A stretch of DNA of 64,000 bases from an uncultured Ruminiclostridium sp. (GTDB taxonomy: Bacteria > Bacillota > Clostridia > Oscillospirales > Ruminococcaceae). Below, piece after piece: positions 29,530 to 40,748 of the stretch. The stretch lies in assembly GCA_947623915.1 (NCBI GenBank), contig CANQIB010000013.1, positions 1-64,000 on the forward strand, given 5' to 3'. The notes under the pieces were generated by a model. That model did not search any database, had not been told where the DNA came from, and saw only the letters and a list, made by a program, of their open reading frames with translations. A program made the position numbers and the translations under genes. The number at the start of each line of letters is the position of its first letter. Position 1 is the stretch's first letter.

Positions 29530-29716
29530 CAATCACAGCAGAAAATATCCGCTGACATAAGGCGATAGACCTCGTTTAACAACGGAAAAGCCCGTAGTTG
29601 TGCGAGGCGTGCCGATTTAGGCAGCGGTTTTTTTCTCAGTAATCCCCAAGGGACGTACCGCAGGGTCGGGACAGGGTACTTTCGGACAAACCGACACATT
29701 ACTCTGCCGCTGATTG
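29530..29716 (-). ncRNA. Structured 5' leader RNA candidate of the hydrogenase operon
   Basis: Minus strand: closing stem caatcagcggcaga / tctgctgtgattg; internal gtaat/attac, gtacc/ggtac, cctcg..cgagg; CAGCGG-CCGCTG-CAGCGG competing segments. Confidence 0.55.
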
Positions 29717-29941
29717 ATACTATAATTTTATCATAAATGCAAAAAAAAATCCATAGTGTTTTAGCGTTTTGTTCAAAAAAACACGAAAAACGGATATAGA
29801 AAATTCGGTCGATTTTTTATGCAATTTGACTAAAAAAAGTTTTTGGGTATAATATTTCCTTATTTTGTCGCCGTTTGGAGCAAAAATTTCCCGTAAGCAA
29901 TTTTTATCGGGAGCGATTTCGTATAAAATTTTTTCGGCAAT

Positions 29942-29970
29942 TTGACAAAACAGCCGTAAAGAGTTATAAT
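29942..29970 (+). promoter_or_regulatory. Sigma-A promoter of GH13 gene (TTGACA-17-TATAAT)
   Basis: TTGACAaaacagccgtaaagagtTATAAT. Confidence 0.85.
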
Positions 29971-30009
29971 ATTATGTAAAAAATTTAAGAACAAAAAAGG
30001 GGACACATT

Positions 30010-31323
30010 ATGTGGTTTGAGAATGCGTGTGTATATCACATTTATCCGTTGGGGTACTGCGGCTGTGAAAAGCAAAACGAATATAAAGAGCCTAAAAACA
30101 GGCTTTCCGTTATTGAGGACAACATCGGACATATCAAATCGATGGGGTTCAATACCGTCTATTTCGGACCTGTATTTCAATCGGTCGCTCACGGATACGA
30201 TACAGTGGATTATACCAAGATAGACAGCCGTTTGGGCACCAACGAGGATTTTGCGCGGCTTTGCAAAAAGCTCCATGAAAACGACATAAAGGTCGTGCTG
30301 GACGGCGTGTTCAATCATGTGGGACGCGATTTTGAAAAGTTCAAAGAGCTTAGGAACGGGAATTGGGAATACCGCGACTGGTTTCATGTTCATGACGGCA
30401 ATTCCTGCTACAACGACGGCTTTTATTACGAAGGCTGGGAGGGACATTACGAGCTGGTAAAGCTGAATTTGTACAATCCCGCTGTAAAAGAATACATAAA
30501 ACAATGTATCACCGACTGGGTAAAGGAATTTGACATCGACGGACTGCGCCTTGACGTCGCTTACTGTCTTGATCTTAATTTCCTTAAAGAGCTGCACGGT
30601 CATTGTAAATGGCTGAAAAACGATTTTTGGCTTCTCGGTGAAACGCTGCACGGGGATTACAATAAATGGATGAACGCGGAAATGTTGGACAGCGTAACAA
30701 ACTACGAGTGTTATAAGGGCTTGTTTTCCAGCTTTAACGATATGAATATGTTCGAGATAGCACATTCGCTGAACCGTCAGTTCGGAGCTGAAAACTGGTG
30801 CCTTTATACCGGCAAGCTGCTGTATTCTTTCGTTGATAATCACGATGTTTCAAGAATAGCTACCATGCTAAAAAACAAAAATCATATCCCGCTTATTTAT
30901 CCTTTGCTGTTCACCATGCCCGGCATACCCGGGGTATATTACGGAAGTGAATACGGCATAGAGGGGGACAAGCATCACGGCGACGACGCTTTGCGCACGG
31001 CATGGGACGGCGAGGCTTTCAAAAACAACGGGCTGTGCGAGCTTACCGATCTTATCTCTAAGCTGTGCGAATTAAGGAGCGGCAGCAAGGCTTTGGCTCA
31101 CGGCGGGTTTAAAAATTTGCAGCTCACCAACCGCCAGTATTCGTTCCGCCGCGACGCCGACGGGGAAACGGTGGTATTGCTGCTCAATATAGATGAAGCT
31201 CCGTTTGATATGAACATAGGCATAAGCGGGGATTTCACCGATATACTTACCGGCGAAAAGGTAGATCTGTCCGCTCCTGTTCATATGGATGGTTATAGTG
31301 TGAAAATTGCTGTAAACAAATGA
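30010..31323 (+). CDS. GH13 alpha-amylase family glycoside hydrolase
   Basis: DGVFNHVG, DGLRLDVAYCL, GETLHG, FVDNHDVSRI regions I-IV. Confidence 0.93.
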   Translation: MWFENACVYHIYPLGYCGCEKQNEYKEPKNRLSVIEDNIGHIKSMGFNTVYFGPVFQSVAHGYDTVDYTKIDSRLGTNEDFARLCKKLHENDIKVVLDGVFNHVGRDFEKFKELRNGNWEYRDWFHVHDGNSCYNDGFYYEGWEGHYELVKLNLYNPAVKEYIKQCITDWVKEFDIDGLRLDVAYCLDLNFLKELHGHCKWLKNDFWLLGETLHGDYNKWMNAEMLDSVTNYECYKGLFSSFNDMNMFEIAHSLNRQFGAENWCLYTGKLLYSFVDNHDVSRIATMLKNKNHIPLIYPLLFTMPGIPGVYYGSEYGIEGDKHHGDDALRTAWDGEAFKNNGLCELTDLISKLCELRSGSKALAHGGFKNLQLTNRQYSFRRDADGETVVLLLNIDEAPFDMNIGISGDFTDILTGEKVDLSAPVHMDGYSVKIAVNK

Positions 31324-31982
31324 TAAAATGCGTTATCTTTGATATGGACGGGACGCTGCTGGACACCGAAACGGTCGCCCTTATCGCATGGCAAAAGGTG
31401 ATAGATACCTACGGGCTGGACATGGATCTCACTTTGCCGATAATGTCGATAGGGCTGAATTACAACTCCATGGAAAAGCTGTTCATCGAGCATATGGGAT
31501 CGGATTTCCCGTTTCACAAATACTGGGAAGAGTCAAGGCGGTTTGTCGCCGAATACATTCAGGAACACGGCGTAGCGGTGAAAAAAGGCTTTGCCGAGCT
31601 GTCTGATTATCTTCATAAAAAGGGTATAAAGTCGCTGGTCGCTACCTCGTCGTTTCGTGAGTCAGCGGTAAAAAAGCTGACGCGCACGGGTATATCGGAA
31701 CGTTTTGACGGTATTGTAGGCGGCGACGAGATAGTAAACGGCAAGCCAGATCCTGAAATATTCCTTAAAGCGGCGGAGCTTTCCGGCTGTTCAAAGCAGG
31801 AGCTGATAATAGTCGAGGACAGCGAAAACGGCGTAAAATCCGCGTTGGCTTCCGGCATACGGTGCGTTTATATAAAAGATATAAAGGATATAGATCCGCA
31901 GACGGAAAGCCGTGTTTTCGCGCGTGCGGAGGACCTATCGGGGATCATTGATATAATAGGATCTTTGAACCGTCAAGAGTAA
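31320..31982 (+). CDS. HAD-superfamily hydrolase (beta-phosphoglucomutase-like)
   Basis: [57 protein letters not shown]. Confidence 0.92.
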   Translation: MIKCVIFDMDGTLLDTETVALIAWQKVIDTYGLDMDLTLPIMSIGLNYNSMEKLFIEHMGSDFPFHKYWEESRRFVAEYIQEHGVAVKKGFAELSDYLHKKGIKSLVATSSFRESAVKKLTRTGISERFDGIVGGDEIVNGKPDPEIFLKAAELSGCSKQELIIVEDSENGVKSALASGIRCVYIKDIKDIDPQTESRVFARAEDLSGIIDIIGSLNRQE

Positions 31983-32001
31983 AAGAAAGGGAGAATGGGA
32001 A

Positions 32002-32925
32002 ATGCCGATAAATATACCTAACAATCTTCCGGCGTTCAGCACGTTGGTAAGCGAGAATATATTTGTTATGGCAGACGAAAAGGCGTCAAAACAGGATATA
32101 CGTCCGTTAAAGGTCGCTATCGTGAACCTTATGCCTACCAAAATAGTTACCGAAACACAACTGCTCAGGCTGCTCAGTAATACGCCCTTGCAGGTGGATA
32201 TAACCTTGGTAAAGACCGAAACGCACAATCCGAAAAACACCTCGCAGGAGCATCTTATAAATTTTTATACAACCTTTAATGAGATAAAAGAACAGTATTT
32301 TGACGCGCTGATAATTACCGGCGCACCGGTAGAATTACTGAATTTTGAATCGGTGAATTATTGGAGGGAGCTTTGCGACATCATGGAATGGAGCAAAAGC
32401 CATGCTTTTAGTACCGTGCATATCTGTTGGGCGGCGTTTGCCGGATTATATTACCATTACGGTATACAAAAGCGTGTGCTGAACAAAAAGCTGTTCGGCG
32501 TTTTTCCCCATAAGATAAACGCGATAAACCACCCGCTGCTTAAAGGATTTGACGATGTGTTCATGGTGCCTCATTCCCGTTATACGGAAGTGGATATAAA
32601 CGAGATAGAGCGCCACCCCGACCTTGCGCTGCTGGCGTATTCGGACATTGCGGGAGCGTACATTATCGCGGACAGGAGCAATCGCCAGATATTTATTACC
32701 GGTCACGGCGAATACGACCGCAACACCCTCAAAGATGAATATATGAGGGACGTTGAAAAGGGCCTGCCGATAGATATTCCGTATAATTATTTTCCGAATG
32801 ACGATCCCAAACTTATGCCTATGTTTTCATGGCGCGGTCATGCAAGCCTTATGTATTCAAACTGGCTGAATTTCTGTGTATATCAGGAAACTCCGTACGA
32901 CCTCACAAAGATAAAATCGCTTTGA
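32002..32925 (+). CDS. metA: Homoserine O-acyltransferase, MetA family
   Basis: [19 protein letters not shown]-like ([12 protein letters not shown]), [38 protein letters not shown]. Confidence 0.95.
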   Translation: MPINIPNNLPAFSTLVSENIFVMADEKASKQDIRPLKVAIVNLMPTKIVTETQLLRLLSNTPLQVDITLVKTETHNPKNTSQEHLINFYTTFNEIKEQYFDALIITGAPVELLNFESVNYWRELCDIMEWSKSHAFSTVHICWAAFAGLYYHYGIQKRVLNKKLFGVFPHKINAINHPLLKGFDDVFMVPHSRYTEVDINEIERHPDLALLAYSDIAGAYIIADRSNRQIFITGHGEYDRNTLKDEYMRDVEKGLPIDIPYNYFPNDDPKLMPMFSWRGHASLMYSNWLNFCVYQETPYDLTKIKSL

Positions 32926-32936
32926 GCCGAAAACCA

Positions 32937-33590
32937 ATGATGAAAAAAGAACTTATCAAACGCTACATAATGCTGACGGTCGGGCTGCTTTTCAGCGCAT
33001 TCGGTGTGGCGGCGGCAAAGCACGGCGAGCTTGGCGTTTCACCTATATCATCGGTCGCTAACATTGTCAGCATAAGGTTCGATTTTCTGACAATGGGCAC
33101 ATGGCTGATAATCTGGAACTGTGTGCTTATTCTCGGACAGATACTTATTTTGCGCAGGGAGTTTAAGCCGATACAGCTGCTGCAAGTGCCGCTGTCGTTC
33201 GTTTTCGGGTGGTTCACCGACCTTGGAATGTGGTGTTTTTCGGCGATACCGTCGGACGTTTATCCCATTCAGCTGGGTATGGTGCTGCTCGGAGTTATCC
33301 TGCTTGCGTTCGGGATAACGCTTGCGGTAGAGGCCGACGTTATCATGAACTCCGGCGAGGCTTTTGTAAAAGACGTCGCCGACAAGCTGCACAAAAACTT
33401 CGGCAACGTCAAGGTGGTATTTGATATAAGCTGCGTTGCGCTTTCGATATTGCTGTCGTTTATCTTTTTCGGCGAGATAAGGGGCGCAAGAGAGGGAACG
33501 GTGATCGCCGCGGTTTTCACCGGCTTTACGGTGAAATTTTTCCGCAGATACCTCGGCAAGCCTTTACAGAAGATACTTTCGGAAAGGTGA
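32937..33590 (+). CDS. YczE/YitT-like integral membrane protein
   Basis: MTVGLLFSAFGVAAAKHGELGVSPISSVANIVS; multi-TM. Confidence 0.75.
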   Translation: MMKKELIKRYIMLTVGLLFSAFGVAAAKHGELGVSPISSVANIVSIRFDFLTMGTWLIIWNCVLILGQILILRREFKPIQLLQVPLSFVFGWFTDLGMWCFSAIPSDVYPIQLGMVLLGVILLAFGITLAVEADVIMNSGEAFVKDVADKLHKNFGNVKVVFDISCVALSILLSFIFFGEIRGAREGTVIAAVFTGFTVKFFRRYLGKPLQKILSER

Positions 33591-33594
33591 AAAT

Positions 33595-33957
33595 ATGGTA
33601 AATTGTCTTTTTGTAGGACTGGGCGGATTTGTCGGCTCGGTCTGCCGATATCTTATAGGACTTATCCCGCTTCAGCCGGATAACGGTTTTCCTATAAAAA
33701 CGTTGGCTATAAATATAACAGGCTCGTTTCTGATAGGGCTTATCGCCGCTCTTGCGGCTAAATTTCCCGACGCCGACCCAAGGCTGATGCTTATGCTGAG
33801 GGTAGGGATATGCGGAGGGTTTACCACTTTTTCGACCTTTGCTTATGAATCGCTGGACTTGTTCAAGTCCGGCAGCATAGTGGTCGCGTTATCGTATGTT
33901 ATACTTAGCGCGGTGCTGAGCATATTAGCCGCTTTCGCGGCACAGCTTATCGTTTAG
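33595..33957 (+). CDS. crcB: Fluoride channel CrcB/Fluc
   Basis: GLGGFVGSVCRYLIG, NITGSFLIGL, GGFTTFSTFAYE. Confidence 0.95.
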   Translation: MVNCLFVGLGGFVGSVCRYLIGLIPLQPDNGFPIKTLAINITGSFLIGLIAALAAKFPDADPRLMLMLRVGICGGFTTFSTFAYESLDLFKSGSIVVALSYVILSAVLSILAAFAAQLIV

Positions 33958-34002
33958 GAGATCTTCCCACGGTTTGTTATTAAAGGAAATTAAAAAAATA
34001 TA

Positions 34003-34046
34003 AACGGGCTTTCGAGGCTGATAACAGCGCCGAAAGCCCGTTTTGT
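34003..34046. terminator. Bidirectional terminator
   Basis: aaacgggctttcg...cgaaagcccgttttg. Confidence 0.75.
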
Positions 34047-34073
34047 GTGCGTCAAAACTTACGAATTTGAGAA

Positions 34074-34712
34074 TTACGACTGTTTTTGCTCTTTAATAAA
34101 CCCTTTTCTTATAAGCGGGATAAAAATTCCTCCGGCGGAATTGCCGAGCGTCATTATGATAAGATACCAGAAGCTGTCGAGCGACCATACTTCACCGATA
34201 GTGTAGTAAAACATATTCGCGACGCAATGCTCGTATCCGCTTAAAATAAACACCATTACCGGCAGGATTATCACCGCGACCTGACCGAACGGGTTGCTTA
34301 TCTTTTTAAATCCGTCGGCTGCCACAAACATAAGTATACCGCAGAAAAACGCCAGTATAAAGATGCTGAGAGGGGAATCGTTCAGCTTTACCGCGCATAT
34401 CTCCGCCGCTTTTGTCCGCATGGCGTCGCTTGCGCGCGTAAGGAGCAGCAACAGTCCCGTAATTACCGTTCCCGCGAGGTTGCCGAGCCAGATGATCATA
34501 AGGTCGATAAGGTAGGAGGGCTTGTTTTCCACCGCGTAGCCTACTTTTCCCGTAAAAAGATTGAACCCGAAAAACAGCACCATAAACAGTCCCAGACCGA
34601 ATAAAAACGCGCCCATATATTTGTTGTCGCAGGAGAGGTTCACCGCTCCGCCTATGGCTATCGCAAAGCCGGTAAGAATTGCTCTGAGAAATAAATCAGC
34701 TATCCTTTTCAT
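34074..34712 (-). CDS. Formate/nitrite transporter family (FNT) protein
   Basis: FCGILMFVAADGFK, GYEHCVANMFYY, LGNSAGGIFI. Confidence 0.92.
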   Translation of the reverse strand: MKRIADLFLRAILTGFAIAIGGAVNLSCDNKYMGAFLFGLGLFMVLFFGFNLFTGKVGYAVENKPSYLIDLMIIWLGNLAGTVITGLLLLLTRASDAMRTKAAEICAVKLNDSPLSIFILAFFCGILMFVAADGFKKISNPFGQVAVIILPVMVFILSGYEHCVANMFYYTIGEVWSLDSFWYLIIMTLGNSAGGIFIPLIRKGFIKEQKQS

Positions 34713-34736
34713 CGTGTTCCTTTCGGCAAAATAAGT

Positions 34737-37127
34737 TTAAACTTCCACTTTTTCTATTTTCCAGATATTTTCGGCGTAGTCCTTTATCGTCCTGTCCGAG
34801 CTGAATTTGCCGGAATAGCACATATTAGCCCAGCATTTGCGCGCAAAGTCAAGACGCGCGTTTTTGTAGTCGGAGTTTGCTTTCAGCTTAGCCTTGACAT
34901 AGCTGTCAAGGTCGCCGATAAGGTAATAATGGTCTGGTACATGCCAGCTTGCACCGTCGGTAAGCGCAAAATAAAGCTCTCTGAAATCTCCCGTTTCGCC
35001 GTCGCTGACCGTGCCGTCTATAAGCGTGTTCAGCACGCGGGCTATCTTGGGGTCGTCCGCTGCCAGCTTTCTGGGATCATAATTTTTCATGATCTCACCA
35101 AGCTCCTCCACCCGCGCGCCGAAGATGTAGTTGTTCTCTTCGCCGGCTTCCTGCACTATCTCAACGTTCGCGCCGTCGTATGTGCCGAGCGTTACCGTAC
35201 CGTTGAGCATGAATTTCATGTTTCCCGTGCCGGACGCTTCGGTACCCGCGGTGGAAATTTGCTCGGAGATGTCGGCGGCTGTTACCAGCTTTTCGGCGTA
35301 TGAAACGTTATAATTCTGTACAAACACCACTTTTATAAGGTCTTTTACCTGTTCGTCGGCGTTTATCAGCTTTCCTATCTCGTTTATATATTTGATTATC
35401 GCCTTTGCGCGTTTGTAGCCCGGCGCGGATTTAGCGCCGAAGATAAAGGTAGTGGGGTAAAAATCCTTTATGCTGCCGTCTTTTATTCCGAAATAAATAT
35501 ACAGTATACTGAAAGCGTTCAAAAGCTGACGCTTGTATTCGTGCAGTCGTTTTATCTGAATGTCAAAAATGCTTTGCGGGTCGACGGATATTCCTTCGTT
35601 TTTAAGTATGTGTTCGGCAAGCGCGCGCTTTTTGAGCTGCTTTATATCCAGAAAACGCTGCATCATGCCGTTGTCGCCGCGCAGCTTTTCCAACTTCTCC
35701 AGGCGGGAAAGGTCGTTTATCCAGCCGTCGTCGCCGAGCTGTTCGGTGATAAGCGCGGAAAGCTCTTTGTTGCATAAAGCTATCCATCTTCTCGGAGTTA
35801 TGCCGTTGGTCTTGTTCTGAAATCTTTCGGGATACAGCCTGTACCAATCGTTTAAGGTATCGTTTTTAAGTATTTCCGTATGCAGCGCCGCAACGCCGTT
35901 TGTGTAGCTTGAGCAGTATATCGCCATTTTTGCCATGTGGACCACTCCGCCGGAGATGAGCTTCATGCTGTCGATACAGGAGCGGGACATTCCTTTGCGG
36001 TACATATCCGCGATAAATACTTCGTTTAACTGTAAAATTATCTCGTATATCCTAGGCAGTATCTGCTGCACTATACCTGTGTCCCATTTCTCCATAGCTT
36101 CCGCCATGATGGTGTGATTTGTATAATTGAATATCTTTTTTGCCGTTTCGAGCGCATCTTCAAAGCTCAGTCCCTCGTTGTCGGTCAATATCCTTATAAG
36201 TTCGGGTATTGAGATAACAGGGTGGGTATCGTTCAGCTGTACGGTCACTTTATCGGCGAGCGTGCGTATATCGTTCCCGTTTTCCTTGTGCTTTTTTACT
36301 ATATCGGCAAGCGACGCCGCACAGAAGAAATACTGCTGCTTTAAGCGGAGTATCTTGCCTTCTCTTGTATCGTCGTTGGGGTAAAGTACGCGTGAGATGT
36401 CCTCGGCGCGAATTTGCTCTATACTTGCGTTTATGTAATCCTGAGCGTTGAACTTAGCAAAGTCGAAAGCCTTGACAGGCTCTGCCTGCCAGAGCCGCAG
36501 AGTGCCGATGTTACGGGTCTTAAAGCCTATTATCGGCATATCGTACGGAACCGCGCGTACCTGTTGGTCGGCAAAGCAAACGGTCACCGTATCCTCATCG
36601 CGGCGCTTGCTCCACGGATCGCCGTATTTCGTCCAGTCGTCCGCTTCCTCTTTTTGCGCTCCGTCCTCGATCTTCTGTTTGAACAGACCGTATTTATAGC
36701 GTATGCCGTAGCCGTCCAGCGGCAGCGACATTGTTGCCGCGCTGTCCAAAAAGCATGCGGCGAGCCTGCCCAGTCCTCCGTTTCCGAGCGCCGCGTCCTC
36801 TATTTCCTCCAATGCGTTTATATCCGCGTTCACCGAACGGAAAATATCCTCGACGTCGTTTTGTATCTCAAGGCACAGCATATTGTTATATATGGCGCGT
36901 CCTACCAGAAATTCCGCCGAAAAATAACAAGCGCGTCTGGCTGCCAGATGAGCCTGACGGCTTTTTTCCCAGCTCAATGCCGTCTGTTTCATTATCGCGG
37001 CGCTTATCGCTTCGTGAAGTTGGTATGCCTGCGCTTTATGAGGCGCGATACCGTATTTTTCCGATAGCGTCGAGATAAAATCGCTTTTAAGCTGCTCTTT
37101 GTCGATGAAATGTTCCTGTGTGTTCAT
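34737..37127 (-). CDS. glgP: Glycogen/alpha-glucan phosphorylase
   Basis: EDAALGNGGLGRLAACFLDS, TNGITPRRWI, EASGTGNMKFMLNGTVTLGTYDGANVEI. Confidence 0.96.
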   Translation of the reverse strand: MNTQEHFIDKEQLKSDFISTLSEKYGIAPHKAQAYQLHEAISAAIMKQTALSWEKSRQAHLAARRACYFSAEFLVGRAIYNNMLCLEIQNDVEDIFRSVNADINALEEIEDAALGNGGLGRLAACFLDSAATMSLPLDGYGIRYKYGLFKQKIEDGAQKEEADDWTKYGDPWSKRRDEDTVTVCFADQQVRAVPYDMPIIGFKTRNIGTLRLWQAEPVKAFDFAKFNAQDYINASIEQIRAEDISRVLYPNDDTREGKILRLKQQYFFCAASLADIVKKHKENGNDIRTLADKVTVQLNDTHPVISIPELIRILTDNEGLSFEDALETAKKIFNYTNHTIMAEAMEKWDTGIVQQILPRIYEIILQLNEVFIADMYRKGMSRSCIDSMKLISGGVVHMAKMAIYCSSYTNGVAALHTEILKNDTLNDWYRLYPERFQNKTNGITPRRWIALCNKELSALITEQLGDDGWINDLSRLEKLEKLRGDNGMMQRFLDIKQLKKRALAEHILKNEGISVDPQSIFDIQIKRLHEYKRQLLNAFSILYIYFGIKDGSIKDFYPTTFIFGAKSAPGYKRAKAIIKYINEIGKLINADEQVKDLIKVVFVQNYNVSYAEKLVTAADISEQISTAGTEASGTGNMKFMLNGTVTLGTYDGANVEIVQEAGEENNYIFGARVEELGEIMKNYDPRKLAADDPKIARVLNTLIDGTVSDGETGDFRELYFALTDGASWHVPDHYYLIGDLDSYVKAKLKANSDYKNARLDFARKCWANMCYSGKFSSDRTIKDYAENIWKIEKVEV

Positions 37128-37141
37128 ATTTCCTCCTTAAA

Positions 37142-38230
37142 TCAGGTTATATCCGTTAAAATACCTATCACGGCATTTGAAACCAAAAATCCTTTAGGCG
37201 TGAGAGCGACGGTGCCGTTTTCATAGCGATAAAGGTCGTTCGGCAGTTCTTTCAGCTTTCTCTCAATATCCCGCTTTGCGACGCTGTAAACGGCTTGCAC
37301 CTTGTCAAGGTCAACTCCCTCGCTGAGACGGAGTTTAAGCATCATATATTCCTCAAATCCGCCCGGCTGCCCGTCGGTAACGCGGGTCTGCTGCGGAAAG
37401 CATTTGATGAATTTTTCCAAATCGTTCGGCACGGCGAACCGTTTTCCGCCGAAATAGGAATGTGCCGCAGGGCCGACGCCTATATACTGTTCACATCGCC
37501 AATATTTAAGATTATGGCGACATTCGCCGCCCGACTTGGCAAAATTGCTTATCTCGTACTGATCAAAGCCGTTTTCCTCAAGAAGCCTTACCGTTTCAAG
37601 ATAAATATCGGCATATCCGTCCTCGTCGGGGAGGCTTAGCTTTTGCTTTGCAAAAGGAGTGTTCGGCTCGATTTTAAGCATATATGCCGAAATATGCGTA
37701 AGCGGCAGGGAAGTGAACCGACGGACGGTCTCGGCGGCGCTGTTCGGCGTCTGTTCGGGGATACCCAGCATTATATCCGCCGATATATTTTTTATCCCGA
37801 CGCTGTACGCAAGCTCGACGGCTTTTTCTCCCGTAAAGGCGTCATGCCGCCTGCCAAGCGCTTTAAGCTCACGGTCAACGGAGCTTTGAAGTCCGAACGA
37901 AACGCGGTTTAAACCTGCCGCTTTGAGCGAGGAAAGCGCCTCGCGGTCGGTGCAGCAGGGGTTAGCCTCCGCGGTGATCTCCGCGCCGTCGACGATTTTG
38001 TCCGATATATCCGAAAGAATATCACAGATCTCTCTCCATAAGAGGATGGGAGTTCCTCCGCCGAAATAAATCGAGTCAAATTTTACGTCTTTATACAGCG
38101 CGATATTTTTCTTTACCGCTATGGCGTAGCTTTTTGCAAGTTCGGTTTCGTACCTGACCGAGTAAAAGTCGCAGTACGGGCATTTTGACAGGCAAAAAGG
38201 AACATGGATATAAAGACCGACCTTATTCAT
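37142..38230 (-). CDS. hemW: Radical SAM HemW (heme chaperone family)
   Basis: [44 protein letters not shown]. Confidence 0.93.
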   Translation of the reverse strand: MNKVGLYIHVPFCLSKCPYCDFYSVRYETELAKSYAIAVKKNIALYKDVKFDSIYFGGGTPILLWREICDILSDISDKIVDGAEITAEANPCCTDREALSSLKAAGLNRVSFGLQSSVDRELKALGRRHDAFTGEKAVELAYSVGIKNISADIMLGIPEQTPNSAAETVRRFTSLPLTHISAYMLKIEPNTPFAKQKLSLPDEDGYADIYLETVRLLEENGFDQYEISNFAKSGGECRHNLKYWRCEQYIGVGPAAHSYFGGKRFAVPNDLEKFIKCFPQQTRVTDGQPGGFEEYMMLKLRLSEGVDLDKVQAVYSVAKRDIERKLKELPNDLYRYENGTVALTPKGFLVSNAVIGILTDIT

Positions 38231-40037
38231 CGAGCTTCAGCACCGCCATAAACGCTTCCTGCGGGACTTCGACGCTGCCGAGCTTTCTCATGCGTTTTTT
38301 GCCCTCTTTTTGCTTTTCAAGCAGCTTTTTCTTACGCGTTATATCGCCGCCGTAGCATTTTGCCAAAACGTCCTTGCGCATGGCTTTTACGGTTTCTCTG
38401 GCAATTATTTTCCCGCCTACCGCCGCCTGTACCGGCACTTCAAACAGCTGACGGGGGATATTGTCCTTCAGCTTTTCGGCTATCTTTCTGGCGCGCGGGT
38501 ATGCGCTGTCCGCGTGAACAATAAAGGAAAGCGCGTCAACTATCTCGCCGTTCAGCAATATGTCCAGCTTGACCAGCTTTGAGGGGACAAATCCGCTTAT
38601 CTCGTAATCGTAGCTCGCATATCCCTTGGTGCGGGATTTGAGCGAATCGAAAAAGTCGTAGACTATTTCGTTCAGCGGCAGGTCATAGTGCAGCTCAACA
38701 CGGGTCTGGTCGAGATATTTCATATCTTTGAAAGTGCCGCGCCGCTGCTGGCAAAGCTCCATTATATTTCCCACATAATCGGCGGGAGCGTATATATTCG
38801 CTTTTACTATGGGCTCTTCCGCGACCTCTATCTCCGACGGGTCGGGATAGTTTGTAGGGTTGTCTATATAGCATACGCTGCCGTCGGTCTTTGTTATCTT
38901 ATAAACGACTGACGGAGCGGTAGTGACCAAGTCAAGATTATATTCCCTTTCAAGCCGCTCCTGTATTATTTCCATATGGAGCAGACCCAAAAATCCGCAG
39001 CGGAACCCAAATCCCAAAGCTATGGAGGTCTCCGGCTCGAATGACAAAGACGCGTCGTTCAGCCTCAGTTTTTCCAGTGCCTCCCTCAGATCCGCGTACT
39101 TTGCTCCGTCGGCGGGGTAAATACCGCTGAATACCATCGGGTTTACGTTTCGGTAGCCCGCGAGCGGCTGCTCGGCGGGACGCTCGGCGGAAGTGACCGT
39201 ATCGCCGACTTTGGTGTCGCCTATGGACTTTATCGACGCGGCGATATATCCTACCTCGCCCGCCAAAAGCGTGTCGGTGTTAAGCAGCTGGGTCGCTCCC
39301 ATATATCCGAGTTCCGTTACGGTAAACTCCGCGTCGGTCGCCATCATGCGTATCCTGTCGCCGACATGTATCGTTCCTTCTTTTATGCGAACATGAACGA
39401 TAACGCCCTTATATGAATCGTAATAGCTGTCAAATATCAGCGCTTTGAGCGGAGCGGAGCAATTTCCGACAGGCGGCGGTATCTTGTTTACCACGTCCTC
39501 CAGCACGGCCTTGATATTTATTCCCATTTTCGCCGATATTAAAGGGGCGTCGTCGGCGGGTATGCCGATAACGTTCTCTATTTCCTCTTTTACTTCGTCG
39601 GGGTGAGCGGACGGCAGGTCTATCTTGTTTATGACCGGCATTACCTCAAGGTCCTGGTCGATGGCAAGATATGTGTTTGCGAGAGTCTGCGCCTCGATGC
39701 CCTGCGACGCGTCCACTACCAGTACCGCGCCCTCGCAGGCGTTGAGCGAACGGGATACTTCGTAATTGAAATCCACATGGCCTGGAGTATCTATCAGATT
39801 AAAGATATAGTCCTCTCCGTCGTCGGCGGTGTATTTTAAGCGTACCGCGCGGGCTTTTATGGTTATCCCGCGTTCTCTTTCCAGCTCCATATCGTCCAAA
39901 AGCTGTTCTTCCATGTCACGCTTTTCGACCGTTTGGGTAAGCTCAAGTATGCGGTCTGCCAAGGTGGATTTTCCATGGTCTATATGTGCGATAATGCAGA
40001 AATTCCTTATTTTAGAAAGATAATCGTTGTCTGACAA
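38223..40037 (-). CDS. lepA: Elongation factor 4
   Basis: [47 protein letters not shown]. Confidence 0.98.
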   Translation of the reverse strand: MSDNDYLSKIRNFCIIAHIDHGKSTLADRILELTQTVEKRDMEEQLLDDMELERERGITIKARAVRLKYTADDGEDYIFNLIDTPGHVDFNYEVSRSLNACEGAVLVVDASQGIEAQTLANTYLAIDQDLEVMPVINKIDLPSAHPDEVKEEIENVIGIPADDAPLISAKMGINIKAVLEDVVNKIPPPVGNCSAPLKALIFDSYYDSYKGVIVHVRIKEGTIHVGDRIRMMATDAEFTVTELGYMGATQLLNTDTLLAGEVGYIAASIKSIGDTKVGDTVTSAERPAEQPLAGYRNVNPMVFSGIYPADGAKYADLREALEKLRLNDASLSFEPETSIALGFGFRCGFLGLLHMEIIQERLEREYNLDLVTTAPSVVYKITKTDGSVCYIDNPTNYPDPSEIEVAEEPIVKANIYAPADYVGNIMELCQQRRGTFKDMKYLDQTRVELHYDLPLNEIVYDFFDSLKSRTKGYASYDYEISGFVPSKLVKLDILLNGEIVDALSFIVHADSAYPRARKIAEKLKDNIPRQLFEVPVQAAVGGKIIARETVKAMRKDVLAKCYGGDITRKKKLLEKQKEGKKRMRKLGSVEVPQEAFMAVLKLDE

Positions 40038-40161
40038 TTTACTCGTCCTTTCCGAATAAACGCGCTTATGCGTTAAACTTTTCTAATTATAGCATATTAC
40101 TCCGAAAAAATCAAATAATAATTGCTGAAAAAACCAAATCTTCAGTAAAGGAATGATTTTT

Positions 40162-40353
40162 ATGCTTCAATGTTCATTGACCGAGCTTATCAATCTGGCG
40201 GACATCATTCGCACGGAACGATTTTTGAGCGAAAAATACAGGAATTGCAGCAGCGGGTGCAGCGACCCGCAGCTTAAAGAAAAGCTGCAAAAATGCGCCG
40301 CGGACCATATCGACCATTGCAATACGCTTGAAAAGCTGCTGTCGGAAGATTAG
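40162..40353 (+). CDS. Small CotF-like/ferritin-like hypothetical protein
   Basis: Helical ORF; aaagga SD; adjacent to CotF-like gene. Confidence 0.5.
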   Translation: MLQCSLTELINLADIIRTERFLSEKYRNCSSGCSDPQLKEKLQKCAADHIDHCNTLEKLLSED

Positions 40354-40368
40354 AAAGGGGGTATATAT

Positions 40369-40626
40369 ATGAATACGGACGCTGAACGGCAGATGATAAA
40401 GGACGTGCTTTTCGGTGAGGAAATGCTCAGTATAAAATACAATCACGCCGTAAGCCTGAGCGGTACTGCCGATCTGCGCAACAAGCTCATCTTTGCACAC
40501 GACGAGATACAGCAGACAGCCGGCACGATAATCGACGAGGCGGTAAATCGCGGGTGGTTCGACAATGTAAAGGCGGATAAGCAGCTTATCAAGGAAGTAA
40601 GAGAAAAACTCGAAAAAGAAAAATGA
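40369..40626 (+). CDS. Spore-coat CotF-like protein
   Basis: AERQMIKDVLFGEEMLSIKYNHAVSLS...AHDEIQQTAGTIIDEAVNRGWF. Confidence 0.6.
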   Translation: MNTDAERQMIKDVLFGEEMLSIKYNHAVSLSGTADLRNKLIFAHDEIQQTAGTIIDEAVNRGWFDNVKADKQLIKEVREKLEKEK

Positions 40627-40648
40627 CGGCCGTCTGCCGTTATGTAAA

Positions 40649-40682
40649 AGCCGAAACGTTATTGACGTTTCGGCTTTTTTTG
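40649..40682 (+). terminator. Terminator
   Basis: aaagccgaaacgt-tatt-gacgtttcggctttttttt. Confidence 0.85.
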
Positions 40683-40748
40683 TGAACGTTCTTGCGGGGC
40701 GGACAGGAACATATAAATTTAATATTCGGATAGTTTACGGAGGATGAC

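Noticed and set aside
29646-29680. T-box-like string on the plus strand (agggacgtaccgcagg)
   Set aside because: Only partly resembles the T-box antiterminator bulge; no downstream terminator/antiterminator pair or aminoacid/tRNA-synthetase gene follows, and the GH13 gene has its own promoter further downstream.
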